Positions 1-6,862 of a stretch of DNA of 27,392 nucleotides are shown piece by piece (position 1 is the first letter of the stretch; the number at the start of each line of letters is the position of its first letter). Under the pieces are notes generated by a model, which did no database searches, was not told where the DNA came from, and saw nothing but the letters and a program-made list of their open reading frames with translations. Source of the stretch: a virus. A program made the position numbers and the translations under genes. The stretch spans positions 1-27,392 of the IMG/VR virus record IMGVR_UViG_3300034062_000334; one strand, written 5' to 3'.

Positions 1-35
1 GGTGTCATCGTCAACAACTATTTTGCGTAAAGGGG

Positions 36-64
36 TTGACCTATATGTCAAGTTGTGTTATACT
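36..64 (+). promoter_or_regulatory. Sigma70-like promoter for the early operon
   Basis: A -35 box TTGACC (36-41) is separated by exactly 17 bp from a -10 box TATACT (59-64). Both are one base away from consensus. It lies about 85 bp upstream of the first start codon (149) and nothing codes between them, so it should drive the DUF3150/MoxR/vWA operon. Host sigma factor use is inferred from the match alone. The 5' leader would carry the palindromic element at 111-140. It is the best promoter match I see in the window. Confidence 0.75.
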
Positions 65-110
65 TATAACTGAGTCGGGAAGGAAGTTGGCTCGGTTCGT
101 AAGTAAGAGG

Positions 111-141
111 CCAGCACTTGCTGGGTTGTTAATTAAAGGAG
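111..141 (+). repeat. Palindromic element copy 1 (leader, overlaps RBS)
   Basis: CCAGC (111-115) and GCTGG (120-124) form a 5-bp stem with loop ACTT. It is followed by a TTGTTAATTAAAGGAG tail whose end is the Shine-Dalgarno site of the gene starting at 149. Copies 3 and 4 have the same layout: hairpin, then TNATTAACTAAAGGGGA-like tail, then ATG. There is no T-tract, so it is not an intrinsic terminator. Because the promoter lies upstream, it would sit in the 5' untranslated leader. A role in translation or mRNA stability is inference. Confidence 0.7.
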
Positions 142-148
142 AGAGAAC

Positions 149-1069
149 ATGAACATGGAATTGCAAAAGCCCAAGCATCTCATCAGCTTGGCATCGAGTG
201 CGGTGTTGGTATCAATCGACACCAATGTGTGGTCGGCAACTAAGCAGGACAGGGGCATCAGCAATGAGGTTTCTGACGCAAAGAAAGCCGTTCGCAACGC
301 GGGCAAGTACACCAAGCATTTGCTCGCAGATCATCCCAAGCACAAGGCGATCGTCAACTATCGTCAGACTATCTATAACTGGACGAAGCGCAGGACATAT
401 CGTTGGAACGATGCAAACGATCTGTTACCAAGCATTGATGTGCCTCGCTTCAAGCAGGAGTTCGGCGAGCATAAGGCGCAGTTCGACAAGTTGGTGGATG
501 AGTTTCTTGCGTCATACAGTTCGATCGTGTCCGACATGGCGTTCAGCGCAGGCGATATGTTCAACCGAAGCGACTACCCAGCAGTGGATGAGTTGCGCCG
601 CAAGTTCGGTGTCGAGTTGTTTGTGAGTGAAGTGCCAAGCAACGACTTTCGCTGTGGCATTGCGAACGATATCGCTGATGATTTGTTTGAGACATACAGC
701 AGACAAGCCGAGAACATAGTGACCGAGGTGATGCTGGCTCAAAAAACAAGGCTCGTCGAAGTCATGCAGTCGATCAGTCATTGTTGCGGTGTGGATGAGC
801 TTGGCGTTGACGACAACACAGGCGAGACCAAGACTCGTAAGCGCAAGATCTATGACACCACTATCCAAAAGGCGTTGGAGATGTGCGAGACATTCAAGGG
901 TTTCAACTTAAACGCTGATCCCGATCTCGAGTTGGCTCGGGCATCGCTTGAGAGAGCATTGTCCGATGTGAGTGCAAGCGACATTCGAGAGAGTGACGCA
1001 GTGCGTTCAAGTGTGAAGGAGGATGTTGACAGCATCCTCAGTAAGTTCAGTTCTTTTCAGTGTGTTTAA
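149..1069 (+). CDS. DUF3150-like protein, partner of MoxR/vWA module
   Basis: 306 residues. The start is fixed by AAGGAG at 136-141, 7 nt upstream. By memory of the family it resembles DUF3150-type proteins of MoxR/vWA gene clusters. The recognisable segments are an N-terminal VSIDTNVW stretch, a tryptophan-containing WNDANDLLPS segment (about residues 80-90), a long helical stretch (about 95-130), then the DMFNRSDYP and LRRKFGVELF segments (about 130-155). It is mostly helical, soluble, and has no signal peptide or membrane segment. No enzymatic motif is visible. It is first in the operon, 15 nt ahead of the AAA+ gene, which fits a substrate-adaptor or regulatory partner of the ATPase; that role is inference. 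Family identity is moderately sure, function unknown. Confidence 0.7.
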   Translation: MNMELQKPKHLISLASSAVLVSIDTNVWSATKQDRGISNEVSDAKKAVRNAGKYTKHLLADHPKHKAIVNYRQTIYNWTKRRTYRWNDANDLLPSIDVPRFKQEFGEHKAQFDKLVDEFLASYSSIVSDMAFSAGDMFNRSDYPAVDELRRKFGVELFVSEVPSNDFRCGIANDIADDLFETYSRQAENIVTEVMLAQKTRLVEVMQSISHCCGVDELGVDDNTGETKTRKRKIYDTTIQKALEMCETFKGFNLNADPDLELARASLERALSDVSASDIRESDAVRSSVKEDVDSILSKFSSFQCV

Positions 1070-1084
1070 TCAAGGAGTAATCAA

Positions 1085-2161
1085 ATGAGCAAAATGAATT
1101 TCACCCCCATGGTATCCATCAGCGAACTACGGAAAATGATTCCGCTAATAGGTTCACAACTGACGCTCGTCATACAGTCCGAGCCTGGGTGTGGCAAGAC
1201 GTCGCTGTTGGGCATGATGGAAGCAGATCATGGCGACAAGTACGACTACATCTATGTGGACTGCCCAGTCAAAGATATGTCGGACATCGGTATGACTATT
1301 CCCAACCATGCAAGCAAGACGCTTGAGTATTACGTTGCGGAGTTGTTCAAGCTCGACAGCGACAAGCCCAAGATGATCTTGCTCGACGAGTTGATGAAGT
1401 CGCCCAAGCTTCTGCAAATTATCTTTACCCGCATGATGTTGGAAAGAATGGTAGGTGACAGGCCACTACCTGCTGGGTCGGTAATCATTGCGACATCGAA
1501 CAATGCCTCGGATGGTGTAGGCGACTCGATGCTTGCTCATGCGGCAAATCGTGTGTGTATCGTGCGGATGGCTAAGCCCACAGCTGATGAGTGGTTGACA
1601 TGGGCAACAGCTAATGGTGTCTCTCGGGTTGTTCGGGCGTTCGTGTCCATGTTCCCTCGGGTGATGGCATCGTACTTGGAAGGCGATAACCAAAAAGATA
1701 ATCCATACATCTTCAAGCCAAGCTCGGGCACGTTGTCGTTCTGTTCGCCTCGTTCATTGGCGAAGTGCGATGTGATCGTGAAGCATCGTGATGTCATGGG
1801 TGAGAACGCAACCATGGTCGCATTGGCAGGCACGATCGGTGCGTCAGCGGCAGGCGATATGGCGGCGTTCATGTCGTTGGAGAAATCATTGACAGATGTT
1901 AAGGACATCGTGAAGAACCCGTTGGGCGTGACCATGCCGACAGACATATCAGCGCAGTTGATGATTATGTTTCAAGCAGTAGATACATTGGCGACACAGG
2001 ATGAGTTGACATCGTTCATGGAGTTCGTCGAGCGTATCCAATCATCCGAGGTGCAAGCGGTGTTCTTCACCATGATGATGCGTAGTCCCAAGGCAGTTCG
2101 TCTTGCTCGTAACAATGCAAAGATCGCTGAGTGGGCTAAGAACAATCACGAATTATTCTAA
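1085..2161 (+). CDS. MoxR-type AAA+ ATPase
   Basis: 358 residues with AAGGAG upstream. Walker A is SEPGCGKTS (32-40), with serine in place of the usual first glycine. Walker B is MILLDE (97-102), and sensor 1 is the IIATSNN stretch (134-140). Length and layout fit MoxR/CobS-like AAA+ proteins, which remodel or insert cofactors into partner proteins and typically pair with a von Willebrand A domain protein; here that partner starts at 2447. The C-terminal third is helical lid sequence without known motifs. Expected to be a soluble hexameric ATPase acting on the vWA protein; that pairing follows from family knowledge and context. The ATPase call is secure, the substrate unknown. Confidence 0.9.
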   Translation: MSKMNFTPMVSISELRKMIPLIGSQLTLVIQSEPGCGKTSLLGMMEADHGDKYDYIYVDCPVKDMSDIGMTIPNHASKTLEYYVAELFKLDSDKPKMILLDELMKSPKLLQIIFTRMMLERMVGDRPLPAGSVIIATSNNASDGVGDSMLAHAANRVCIVRMAKPTADEWLTWATANGVSRVVRAFVSMFPRVMASYLEGDNQKDNPYIFKPSSGTLSFCSPRSLAKCDVIVKHRDVMGENATMVALAGTIGASAAGDMAAFMSLEKSLTDVKDIVKNPLGVTMPTDISAQLMIMFQAVDTLATQDELTSFMEFVERIQSSEVQAVFFTMMMRSPKAVRLARNNAKIAEWAKNNHELF

Positions 2162-2169
2162 GGAGTTGA

Positions 2170-2367
2170 ATGATGATAACCATTACTGAGTTGGAGTTTG
2201 TTTTGTTCATTGCGTTCGGTGTCATGACTGCGATGTGGTTTCGACTGCGAGCCGAGTTGTATATGCACAAGCGTATTACCACAGAGTTGATGACTCGCAT
2301 TGCAAGTGGCAAGATGAAAGTTGTTGAGACTGATGATGGCTTTAACTTTGAGGACATCAAGTCATGA
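2170..2367 (+). CDS. Small single-span membrane protein (65 aa)
   Basis: 65 residues. AAGGAG overlaps the stop codon of the ATPase gene 8 nt earlier, so it is translated in the same operon. Residues about 9-25 form one hydrophobic span (FVLFIAFGVMTAMWF), followed by a positively charged stretch (RLR, HKR) and an acidic soluble tail. By the positive-inside rule the C terminus would be cytoplasmic. It overlaps the next start by ATGA at 2364. I do not recognise a family. Placed between the MoxR ATPase and the vWA protein, it could anchor the complex to the membrane; this is inference. Confidence 0.7.
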   Translation: MMITITELEFVLFIAFGVMTAMWFRLRAELYMHKRITTELMTRIASGKMKVVETDDGFNFEDIKS

Positions 2368-2450
2368 GTGAAGCTAAATGGTTGACTCTCGTCTATGTGT
2401 TGGCGATGGTCGTGATTGTGTTAGATATATTTTATTGGAGAGCAGTATGA
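2364..2450 (+). CDS. 28-aa membrane micropeptide
   Basis: An uninterrupted 28-codon frame starts at the ATGA shared with the upstream stop (2364-2367) and ends at the ATGA shared with the downstream start (2447-2450). Almost the whole peptide is one hydrophobic helix (residues 6-25, WLTLVYVLAMVVIVLDIFYW). Overlap on both sides is the same translational coupling used by proven genes nearby, which is the main reason to accept it. It has no strong ribosome site of its own; coupling from the 65-aa gene is expected. No family is recognised. It may pair with the preceding membrane protein. Confidence 0.6.
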   Translation: MSEAKWLTLVYVLAMVVIVLDIFYWRAV

Positions 2451-3733
2451 GTAAGCAAGAAACACGCGTGAAGAAGGCGCACATTGCGCTGATGAAACAC
2501 CCCGAGACAGCGCTGTATTCGGGCGTGATGTTGATGGGTAAGAGCGAGGTCGTGGACAGTGGATGTCCTACGGCATACACCGATGGTGTCAACAAGGTCT
2601 ATGGTCGCAAGTTCTTGGAGGGTGTGGACTCTGAGCCCAAGGTTCGTGGCTTGATACTGCATGAGAATCTTCATGTGGCGTTGAAGCAATTGCCAAGAGG
2701 TAAGGATATGTTTGAGGAGAATCGCAAGCTCGCAAACATAGCCGCTGACATGGTTGTCAACAACATCATCGAAGATATTAAAGGCACAGTCAATGGTTCG
2801 ACTGAGCGTATCGTGGAGTTACCTGATGGTGGTGTCTATGACTCCATGTTCCGAGACTGGTCGATGCGTGAGGTATACAACTATCTCAAGAAGAACTGCA
2901 AAAGTGGCAAGAAGCCCAAGGGCAACAACAACGGCGGTGGCGGGAAAAGTAACGACCCAGCCGATACTGGGTCGGGAGATAGCGATGATGACGAAGGCAC
3001 TATCACCATCAACGGCAAGACCTATGATCTTTCTGACGCAGACGAACATGATCTAGATAACCTGAAAGACCTGACGCATGAGCAGATCAAGGAAGTCAAC
3101 GATGCGATCGACAAGGCGTTGCGTGAGGGCGGGATGTTGGCGGGTCGCATGGGTGCAAAGATTCCTAGATCAATCTCTGACTTGCTTGAGCCCAAGGTCG
3201 ATTGGCGTGATGCGTTGCGTGAGTTTGTATCGAGCGCCATCAAGGGCAAGGATGAGTTCACTTGGCGCAAGATGAACAAGCGGCATCTCGCTAATGACAT
3301 CTACCTACCAAGCATGGAGAACGAAACGATCGGTGAGGTGGTCATTGCGATCGACACGTCGGGTTCAATCGGTAGCGAGCAGATCACCGAGTTTGCGACA
3401 GAACTGGTCTCTATTTGCGATCTTTGTTCTCCCGAGAAGGTTCGTGTTCTGTGGTGGGATACCGATGTGCATGGTGAGCAAGTCTTTGTAGGCAACTATC
3501 AGGACATCGCTGGTCTACTCAAGCCGATGGGTGGGGGCGGTACTCATGTGTCGTGTGTCAACCACTACATCAACAAAGAGAAGATCAATGCCGAGTGTGT
3601 GATCGTGTTCACTGATGGCTATGTTGAGAGCGACATCGCTTGGACTATTCCTAGCCCAACCCTGTGGATGGTTACCGAGAACAAATCGTTTGAGCCCCCT
3701 GTCGGCAAGAAGGTGAAGTTTGGTGATGACTAA
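2447..3733 (+). CDS. DUF2201-type putative metallopeptidase with vWA domain
   Basis: 428 residues from ATG 2447, chosen because GGAGAG lies just upstream and it overlaps the micropeptide stop by ATGA. An in-frame ATG at 2378 is upstream but would run over that peptide. The N-terminal half carries HENLH (72-76), an HExxH zinc motif. A low-complexity Gly/Asn/Asp linker (about 150-185) follows and includes a palindromic element. The C-terminal half is a von Willebrand A domain with MIDAS motif DTSGS (303-307), a GGTHVS threonine region and FTDGY (D390). The architecture matches DUF2201_N plus vWA-like proteins, which pair with MoxR ATPases. Proteolysis is a prediction from the motif; the partner role is from context. 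Confidence 0.88.
   Translation: MSKQETRVKKAHIALMKHPETALYSGVMLMGKSEVVDSGCPTAYTDGVNKVYGRKFLEGVDSEPKVRGLILHENLHVALKQLPRGKDMFEENRKLANIAADMVVNNIIEDIKGTVNGSTERIVELPDGGVYDSMFRDWSMREVYNYLKKNCKSGKKPKGNNNGGGGKSNDPADTGSGDSDDDEGTITINGKTYDLSDADEHDLDNLKDLTHEQIKEVNDAIDKALREGGMLAGRMGAKIPRSISDLLEPKVDWRDALREFVSSAIKGKDEFTWRKMNKRHLANDIYLPSMENETIGEVVIAIDTSGSIGSEQITEFATELVSICDLCSPEKVRVLWWDTDVHGEQVFVGNYQDIAGLLKPMGGGGTHVSCVNHYINKEKINAECVIVFTDGYVESDIAWTIPSPTLWMVTENKSFEPPVGKKVKFGDD
2954..2980 (+). repeat. Palindromic element copy 2 (inside vWA gene)
   Basis: GACCCAG (2954-2960) and CTGGGTC (2967-2973) form a perfect 7-bp stem with loop CCGATA. The following GGGAGATA matches the tail of copy 5 with two changes. It is translated as DPADTGS within the Gly/Asn/Asp linker of the vWA protein, in the same frame as the coding parts of copies 3 and 5. 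Confidence 0.65.
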
Positions 3734-3983
3734 ATCAATGATATACATTGCAAGCGAGGTTGCATACAAACGCAATGCGATCGAGAGAGATCGTCATCGA
3801 CTATCAAAAGAGTTAGCGCAGGAACTCAGAGATCAGATGGAGGATGGCGCTTATCTCTTTTGCGTAGAGAAACTATCAGGCAACACAGAACAGCCGAAGC
3901 TTTGGCGTGATGTGTTGACATGGCTTACTGAAATTGACACCCCAGCACCCGCTGGGTCATTAACTAAAGGGGAAACAGAATGA
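3726..3983 (+). CDS. Small hypothetical protein (85 aa)
   Basis: 85 residues from ATG 3726. The frame can also be opened at TTG 3720. ATG 3726 is preferred because AAGGTGAAG lies about 10 nt upstream and the gene overlaps the vWA stop by 8 nt. It is charged and helical, with one cysteine and two tryptophans in a KLWRDVLTWL stretch near the end. The last 13 residues (PAPAGSLTKGETE) are written entirely by palindromic element copy 3. It ends in an ATGA overlap with the next gene. Family not recognised. Confidence 0.6.
   Translation: MTKSMIYIASEVAYKRNAIERDRHRLSKELAQELRDQMEDGAYLFCVEKLSGNTEQPKLWRDVLTWLTEIDTPAPAGSLTKGETE
3941..3975 (+). repeat. Palindromic element copy 3 (gene junction)
   Basis: CCCAGC (3941-3946) and GCTGGG (3951-3956) form a 6-bp stem with loop ACCC. 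It is followed by the tail TCATTAACTAAAGGGGAAA, whose AAAGGGGA is the ribosome site for the start at 3980. The same bases code for the C terminus of the preceding 85-residue protein, so the element is both coding and a leader. There is no T-tract. Confidence 0.75.
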
Positions 3984-4957
3984 AGGGTCTTAGCTATGCT
4001 CGTCTTGAGCAGATCACGAAAGTGGAGAAACCATACCGAGGCACTACCGATCGGTATCCTGTGGGCAATCGTAGGCACAACCTCAAGAACTTCTTTGTGC
4101 GAGAGGAGGATGGCGTAAAAGTATTTGATGTGACATACGGCACACGCTTCAAGTCACATTCTCTAACGAAAGAGGAATACGATGAGATGGAATCGGTGGG
4201 CGCAAAAGACATCCACAAATACGACTATGGCGACCGATGGGAATACATGAGATACGAAACATTGCCATTCAGAATCGGCACAGTGTATCCAGCAGGATAC
4301 TTTCAATTCAACGCTGATACCTACTATGGGCAGGGCGATCGCACGTTCTTGAGTGATTGTTCTCATGGATGGTTCTGCAATGATTCACGCAGGGGCGGCA
4401 TGGTGTGGACATTTGGTAATAAGGCTAACTACAGATGTATTCCAATCTTCAAGGGTATGCGTGTCTCGACTGCGGATAACTTTGAAGTGCTTGATGACTA
4501 TGTGGTGGTCGGCAAGAAAGTAAATCGCAAGGTGGGCAAAGATCTTCTTGCAGGATATGAGACTTTCTACAAGACTGCTGAGACCATGTGCAAGGCTATG
4601 TCTAGAGAATTATTTCTTGAGACGGCTAAGGAAATCATTGAGGAGGAACAACGAGACTACAAGAAATTCTTTGAAGAAGCCGAAGCAAGGCGAGATCAAG
4701 CGCCACTTGATGCAATGATTCTCTATGCCATGGCATTGGATGTGGGGAAGATCGAACAACAGATCACACATCCGAATTGGTATCAAGCCGAGCCTCATGA
4801 GATATTTTGCAATCTCAAGCGACACATGAACAAGCGACTCTACAAGGAACATCCCGAGGTGTTCATCCCTGTGCATTACGGCAAGGGCGAGGCGTATCCA
4901 CCAAGCATTTGGGGATATGAAGTCATGGTCAATGGTGAAGTTCAGCAACAGTATTAA
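3980..4957 (+). CDS. Hypothetical protein (325 aa), unrecognised
   Basis: 325 residues starting at an ATGA overlap with the previous stop, with AAAGGGGA 8 nt upstream. It is rich in aromatic residues: an N-terminal half with many Tyr/Trp/Phe and two cysteines (SDCSHGWFC, about residues 121-129), and a C-terminal half with a long charged helix (EEEQRDYKKFFEEAEARR, about 220-240) then HPNWYQ and a basic NLKRHMNKRLYKEH stretch. No signal peptide or membrane span. I recognise no family or catalytic motif. It is bracketed by palindromic elements 3 and 4, a unit shared with the next gene. Confidence 0.75.
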   Translation: MKGLSYARLEQITKVEKPYRGTTDRYPVGNRRHNLKNFFVREEDGVKVFDVTYGTRFKSHSLTKEEYDEMESVGAKDIHKYDYGDRWEYMRYETLPFRIGTVYPAGYFQFNADTYYGQGDRTFLSDCSHGWFCNDSRRGGMVWTFGNKANYRCIPIFKGMRVSTADNFEVLDDYVVVGKKVNRKVGKDLLAGYETFYKTAETMCKAMSRELFLETAKEIIEEEQRDYKKFFEEAEARRDQAPLDAMILYAMALDVGKIEQQITHPNWYQAEPHEIFCNLKRHMNKRLYKEHPEVFIPVHYGKGEAYPPSIWGYEVMVNGEVQQQY

Positions 4958-4962
4958 TCAAC

Positions 4963-5000
4963 GACCCAGCAAGGGCTGGGTCACTAACTAAAAGGGGAAA
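4963..5000 (+). repeat. Palindromic element copy 4 (leader)
   Basis: The best copy: GACCCAGC (4963-4970) and GCTGGGTC (4975-4982) form a perfect 8-bp stem with a 4-nt loop AAGG. The tail is ACTAACTAAAAGGGGAAA, and its AAGGGG is the ribosome site for the ATG at 5004. It fills almost the whole 46-nt gap between two unrecognised genes. The lack of a T-tract argues against an intrinsic terminator. Confidence 0.8.
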
Positions 5001-5003
5001 GAG

Positions 5004-5921
5004 ATGAGCAGATATATTCTTGCGGGATTCGAGAGCGAAGAGCTTGAGCAAGTACTCAAAGCGAGCAATGCGTTCCCACTGGTACGAGAGATGTGCCACA
5101 AGTTTGGTTTGAAAGTTTTAGCCGAGGCTGAGCTTGGTGGTGGCAGACAAGCGTTCCAGTTGTGCTTGCCCAATGGCATGGCGGTCGGTAAGGCGTATGT
5201 TCAGTTGAACGCAGACAACAAGCTCGAGTATTGCTATCGCACACCATACTACAAGAAAGAGCGTGGTAGTAGTGACGAGGACAAGCAGACATTGCGTAGC
5301 ACCAAAGTCTCTTCACTGATGGCTACTCTTAGTAGAGTCAAAGCTATCCTCAGCGTTGATGACTTGATTGGTAAGAAGATGACCAAATTAAGTAGTGCAA
5401 TGGACATCATGGAAACCTCGATGGGTAACACTCACAAGTCAACGAGCGAACTTCAAGCTGATGAGATTCAAGCATTGCTCTGTGCGTTCCTAGGGGAAAG
5501 TCCTAATGGAAATCACATCACAATCGATACACTTAAATGTAAAAAGGTACTTGACAAATACAATGAAGTTGATAGGATACGAGTCAAGAGGTTAGAAGAA
5601 GTCGGTCGGTTCTTTCGCAATCCTTTCTACATGATTGGTGCAGATAGTTTTGGTCACTTCATAGTTGGCAAAGTCAAAATCGTAGGGGAGAAACAGTATG
5701 AAATCGTTGAGCAGTTCAAGCGTTATGCAGACATCACCGAGCGTGATGATCTCATCCCTGTGATGACCATGACTAAGTTAGCGTACGAAGGTAAGGGGGC
5801 GCATATGCAGAATGGCTACATCCCAAAGGCTGATATGTATGACGAGAATCTTGACGCAGTGTTCTTCTACGAGAGACAAGCCACACACTACGACTACATT
5901 TGGATGGCTACCCCATGCTGA
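5004..5921 (+). CDS. Hypothetical protein (305 aa), unrecognised
   Basis: 305 residues, with the AAGGGG ribosome site provided by palindromic element 4. It is an alpha/beta-looking soluble protein: an N-terminal segment to about residue 85 with Gly-rich ELGGGRQAF, a Ser/Thr/Lys-rich helical middle (about 90-190), and a C-terminal segment with aromatic FRNPFYMIGADSFGHF (about 208-223). No signal peptide, membrane span, nucleotide-binding loop or metal motif is evident. The stop overlaps the start of the next gene by 7 nt. No family recognised. Confidence 0.75.
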   Translation: MSRYILAGFESEELEQVLKASNAFPLVREMCHKFGLKVLAEAELGGGRQAFQLCLPNGMAVGKAYVQLNADNKLEYCYRTPYYKKERGSSDEDKQTLRSTKVSSLMATLSRVKAILSVDDLIGKKMTKLSSAMDIMETSMGNTHKSTSELQADEIQALLCAFLGESPNGNHITIDTLKCKKVLDKYNEVDRIRVKRLEEVGRFFRNPFYMIGADSFGHFIVGKVKIVGEKQYEIVEQFKRYADITERDDLIPVMTMTKLAYEGKGAHMQNGYIPKADMYDENLDAVFFYERQATHYDYIWMATPC

Positions 5922-6259
5922 ATGACCTCGCCCCAGTCGTGCATCCATATAACTGGGACTTAGTGCGAGTCCCTGTTCGTCGCATAGAAGATCACTACAT
6001 CGTGTATGTGGCAGATGGCTATCACCGACGATACGACAAGGACACATTGCCTGACGAGTTGAAGACAAAGCTCTCAATGATTCTTTCAATCCCACACAAG
6101 AAGGTCGAGGCTGACCACGAACTCAGCAAGCTCTCGCTATACACCAACACTCAGTCAGAAGAACTTGGCGAGATCGGGTGGAGAGCATCCGAGTCGTACT
6201 ACTGTGTGGTGTTGACACGCCCAACATTGGCATTAATGAGAGGAGAGAACGATGGCTAG
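5915..6259 (+). CDS. Hypothetical protein (114 aa)
   Basis: 114 residues from ATG 5915, overlapping the previous stop by 7 nt, with GGATGG nearby. A TTG at 5900 would add five residues and is less likely. The sequence has an N-terminal beta-rich part (WDLVRVPVRRIEDHYIVYVADGY, split here only as a description of about residues 14-36) and a charged helical middle. It ends eight bases into the VRR-NUC gene. I recognise no family. Its position directly before a nuclease gene suggests a linked function but nothing more. Confidence 0.6.
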   Translation: MLNDLAPVVHPYNWDLVRVPVRRIEDHYIVYVADGYHRRYDKDTLPDELKTKLSMILSIPHKKVEADHELSKLSLYTNTQSEELGEIGWRASESYYCVVLTRPTLALMRGENDG

Positions 6260-6551
6260 TACACCCGAGGGCAAGGTCAAGGACAAGATCAAGAAGATTC
6301 TTAAGGCACACAACATCTACTATGCGATGCCGCATGGGGCGGGGTTTGGTAACGCGGGTGTGCCTGACTTCTTATGTTGTTGGAAGGGAAAGTTTGTAGC
6401 AGTCGAAGCCAAAGCGAATGGCGGTAGAACTACGGCGTTGCAGGATAAAAACATATCTGATATTGAAGCCTCGGGGGGCACAGCGTGGGTCGTTGATGAA
6501 AACAATATCCATGTGTTTGAGATTTGGATAAAAGAGGAGATGTTCACATGA
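6252..6551 (+). CDS. VRR-NUC domain nuclease
   Basis: 99 residues forming a single VRR-NUC domain, a PD-(D/E)XK fold. Residues 36-40 GVPDF carry the catalytic Asp39, and VAVEAKA holds Glu52 and Lys54 in the E-x-K motif. An N-terminal basic helix (EGKVKDKIKKILKAH) and the HGAGFGNAGVPD segment are typical of phage stand-alone VRR-NUC proteins. This size is normal for phage members. Such nucleases act on branched or structured DNA, and in phages sit in replication/recombination regions, as here. RBS is GAGGAGAG. It overlaps the preceding gene by 8 nt and the following membrane peptide by ATGA. Confidence 0.92.
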   Translation: MASTPEGKVKDKIKKILKAHNIYYAMPHGAGFGNAGVPDFLCCWKGKFVAVEAKANGGRTTALQDKNISDIEASGGTAWVVDENNIHVFEIWIKEEMFT

Positions 6552-6658
6552 AAGTATTTTGGTGGACAGTCCTAGCGGTGAATATGTTAGCGGCCTTATG
6601 TACTGGGCTGGTCACGCTTGGCTGGTGGATAGCGTCAGCATTACCAAGGAGTTTTTAA
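6548..6658 (+). CDS. 36-aa membrane micropeptide
   Basis: A 36-codon frame starts at an ATGA overlap with the VRR-NUC stop and ends one base before the next ATG (6659). GAGGAG lies about 10 nt upstream. Residues 3-33 are almost entirely hydrophobic and tryptophan-rich (FWWTVLAVNMLAALC then TGLVTLGWWIASAL), enough for one membrane helix. The perfect fit between two coupled genes supports translation. Function unknown; phage micro-membrane peptides often affect host membrane or superinfection, but no specific evidence is visible. Confidence 0.6.
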   Translation: MKVFWWTVLAVNMLAALCTGLVTLGWWIASALPRSF

Positions 6659-6862
6659 ATGGATGAACAAGACCGAAGTAATTTGCGTGATCTTCACGCA
6701 GGATTTGCAATGATGGGTTTATTGATTCGGGGAGAACATCCTCCGACGATACCTAGCCTTGCTTATGAACTTGCAGATTCAATGCAAGAGGCACGAGAAC
6801 TGCATGGGGCAGGAATCGTATCAGTGAAACGCCGTACCAAAAAGGAGAAGGCAGATGAATAA
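6659..6862 (+). CDS. Small conserved-type phage protein (67 aa)
   Basis: 67 residues with AAGGAG 7-8 nt upstream. The central stretch DLHAGFAMMGLLIRGEH followed by LAYELADSMQEARE resembles a widespread small phage protein family: a helix of FAAxALxGLL type, a short loop, then AYxxADxMLxAR. The identification is from memory of the pattern and has no assigned function. The C terminus is strongly basic (KRRTKKEK). It overlaps the next gene by 8 nt and lies in the same operon. Confidence 0.7.
   Translation: MDEQDRSNLRDLHAGFAMMGLLIRGEHPPTIPSLAYELADSMQEARELHGAGIVSVKRRTKKEKADE

Noticed and set aside
1472-1487. Half copy of the palindromic element in the MoxR gene (GCTGGGTCGGTAATCA)
   Set aside because: The left arm of the palindrome is missing, and PAGS before the sensor-1 strand is expected from the ATPase family.
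2378-2446. Upstream ATG extending the vWA protein by 23 residues
   Set aside because: The extra residues (cysteine/arginine-rich) have no ribosome site, while ATG 2447 has GGAGAG and an ATGA overlap with the 28-residue membrane frame.
4963-4982. Intrinsic terminator between the two unrecognised genes
   Set aside because: The stem is strong but there is no T-tract; the following bases are the conserved tail and ribosome site.
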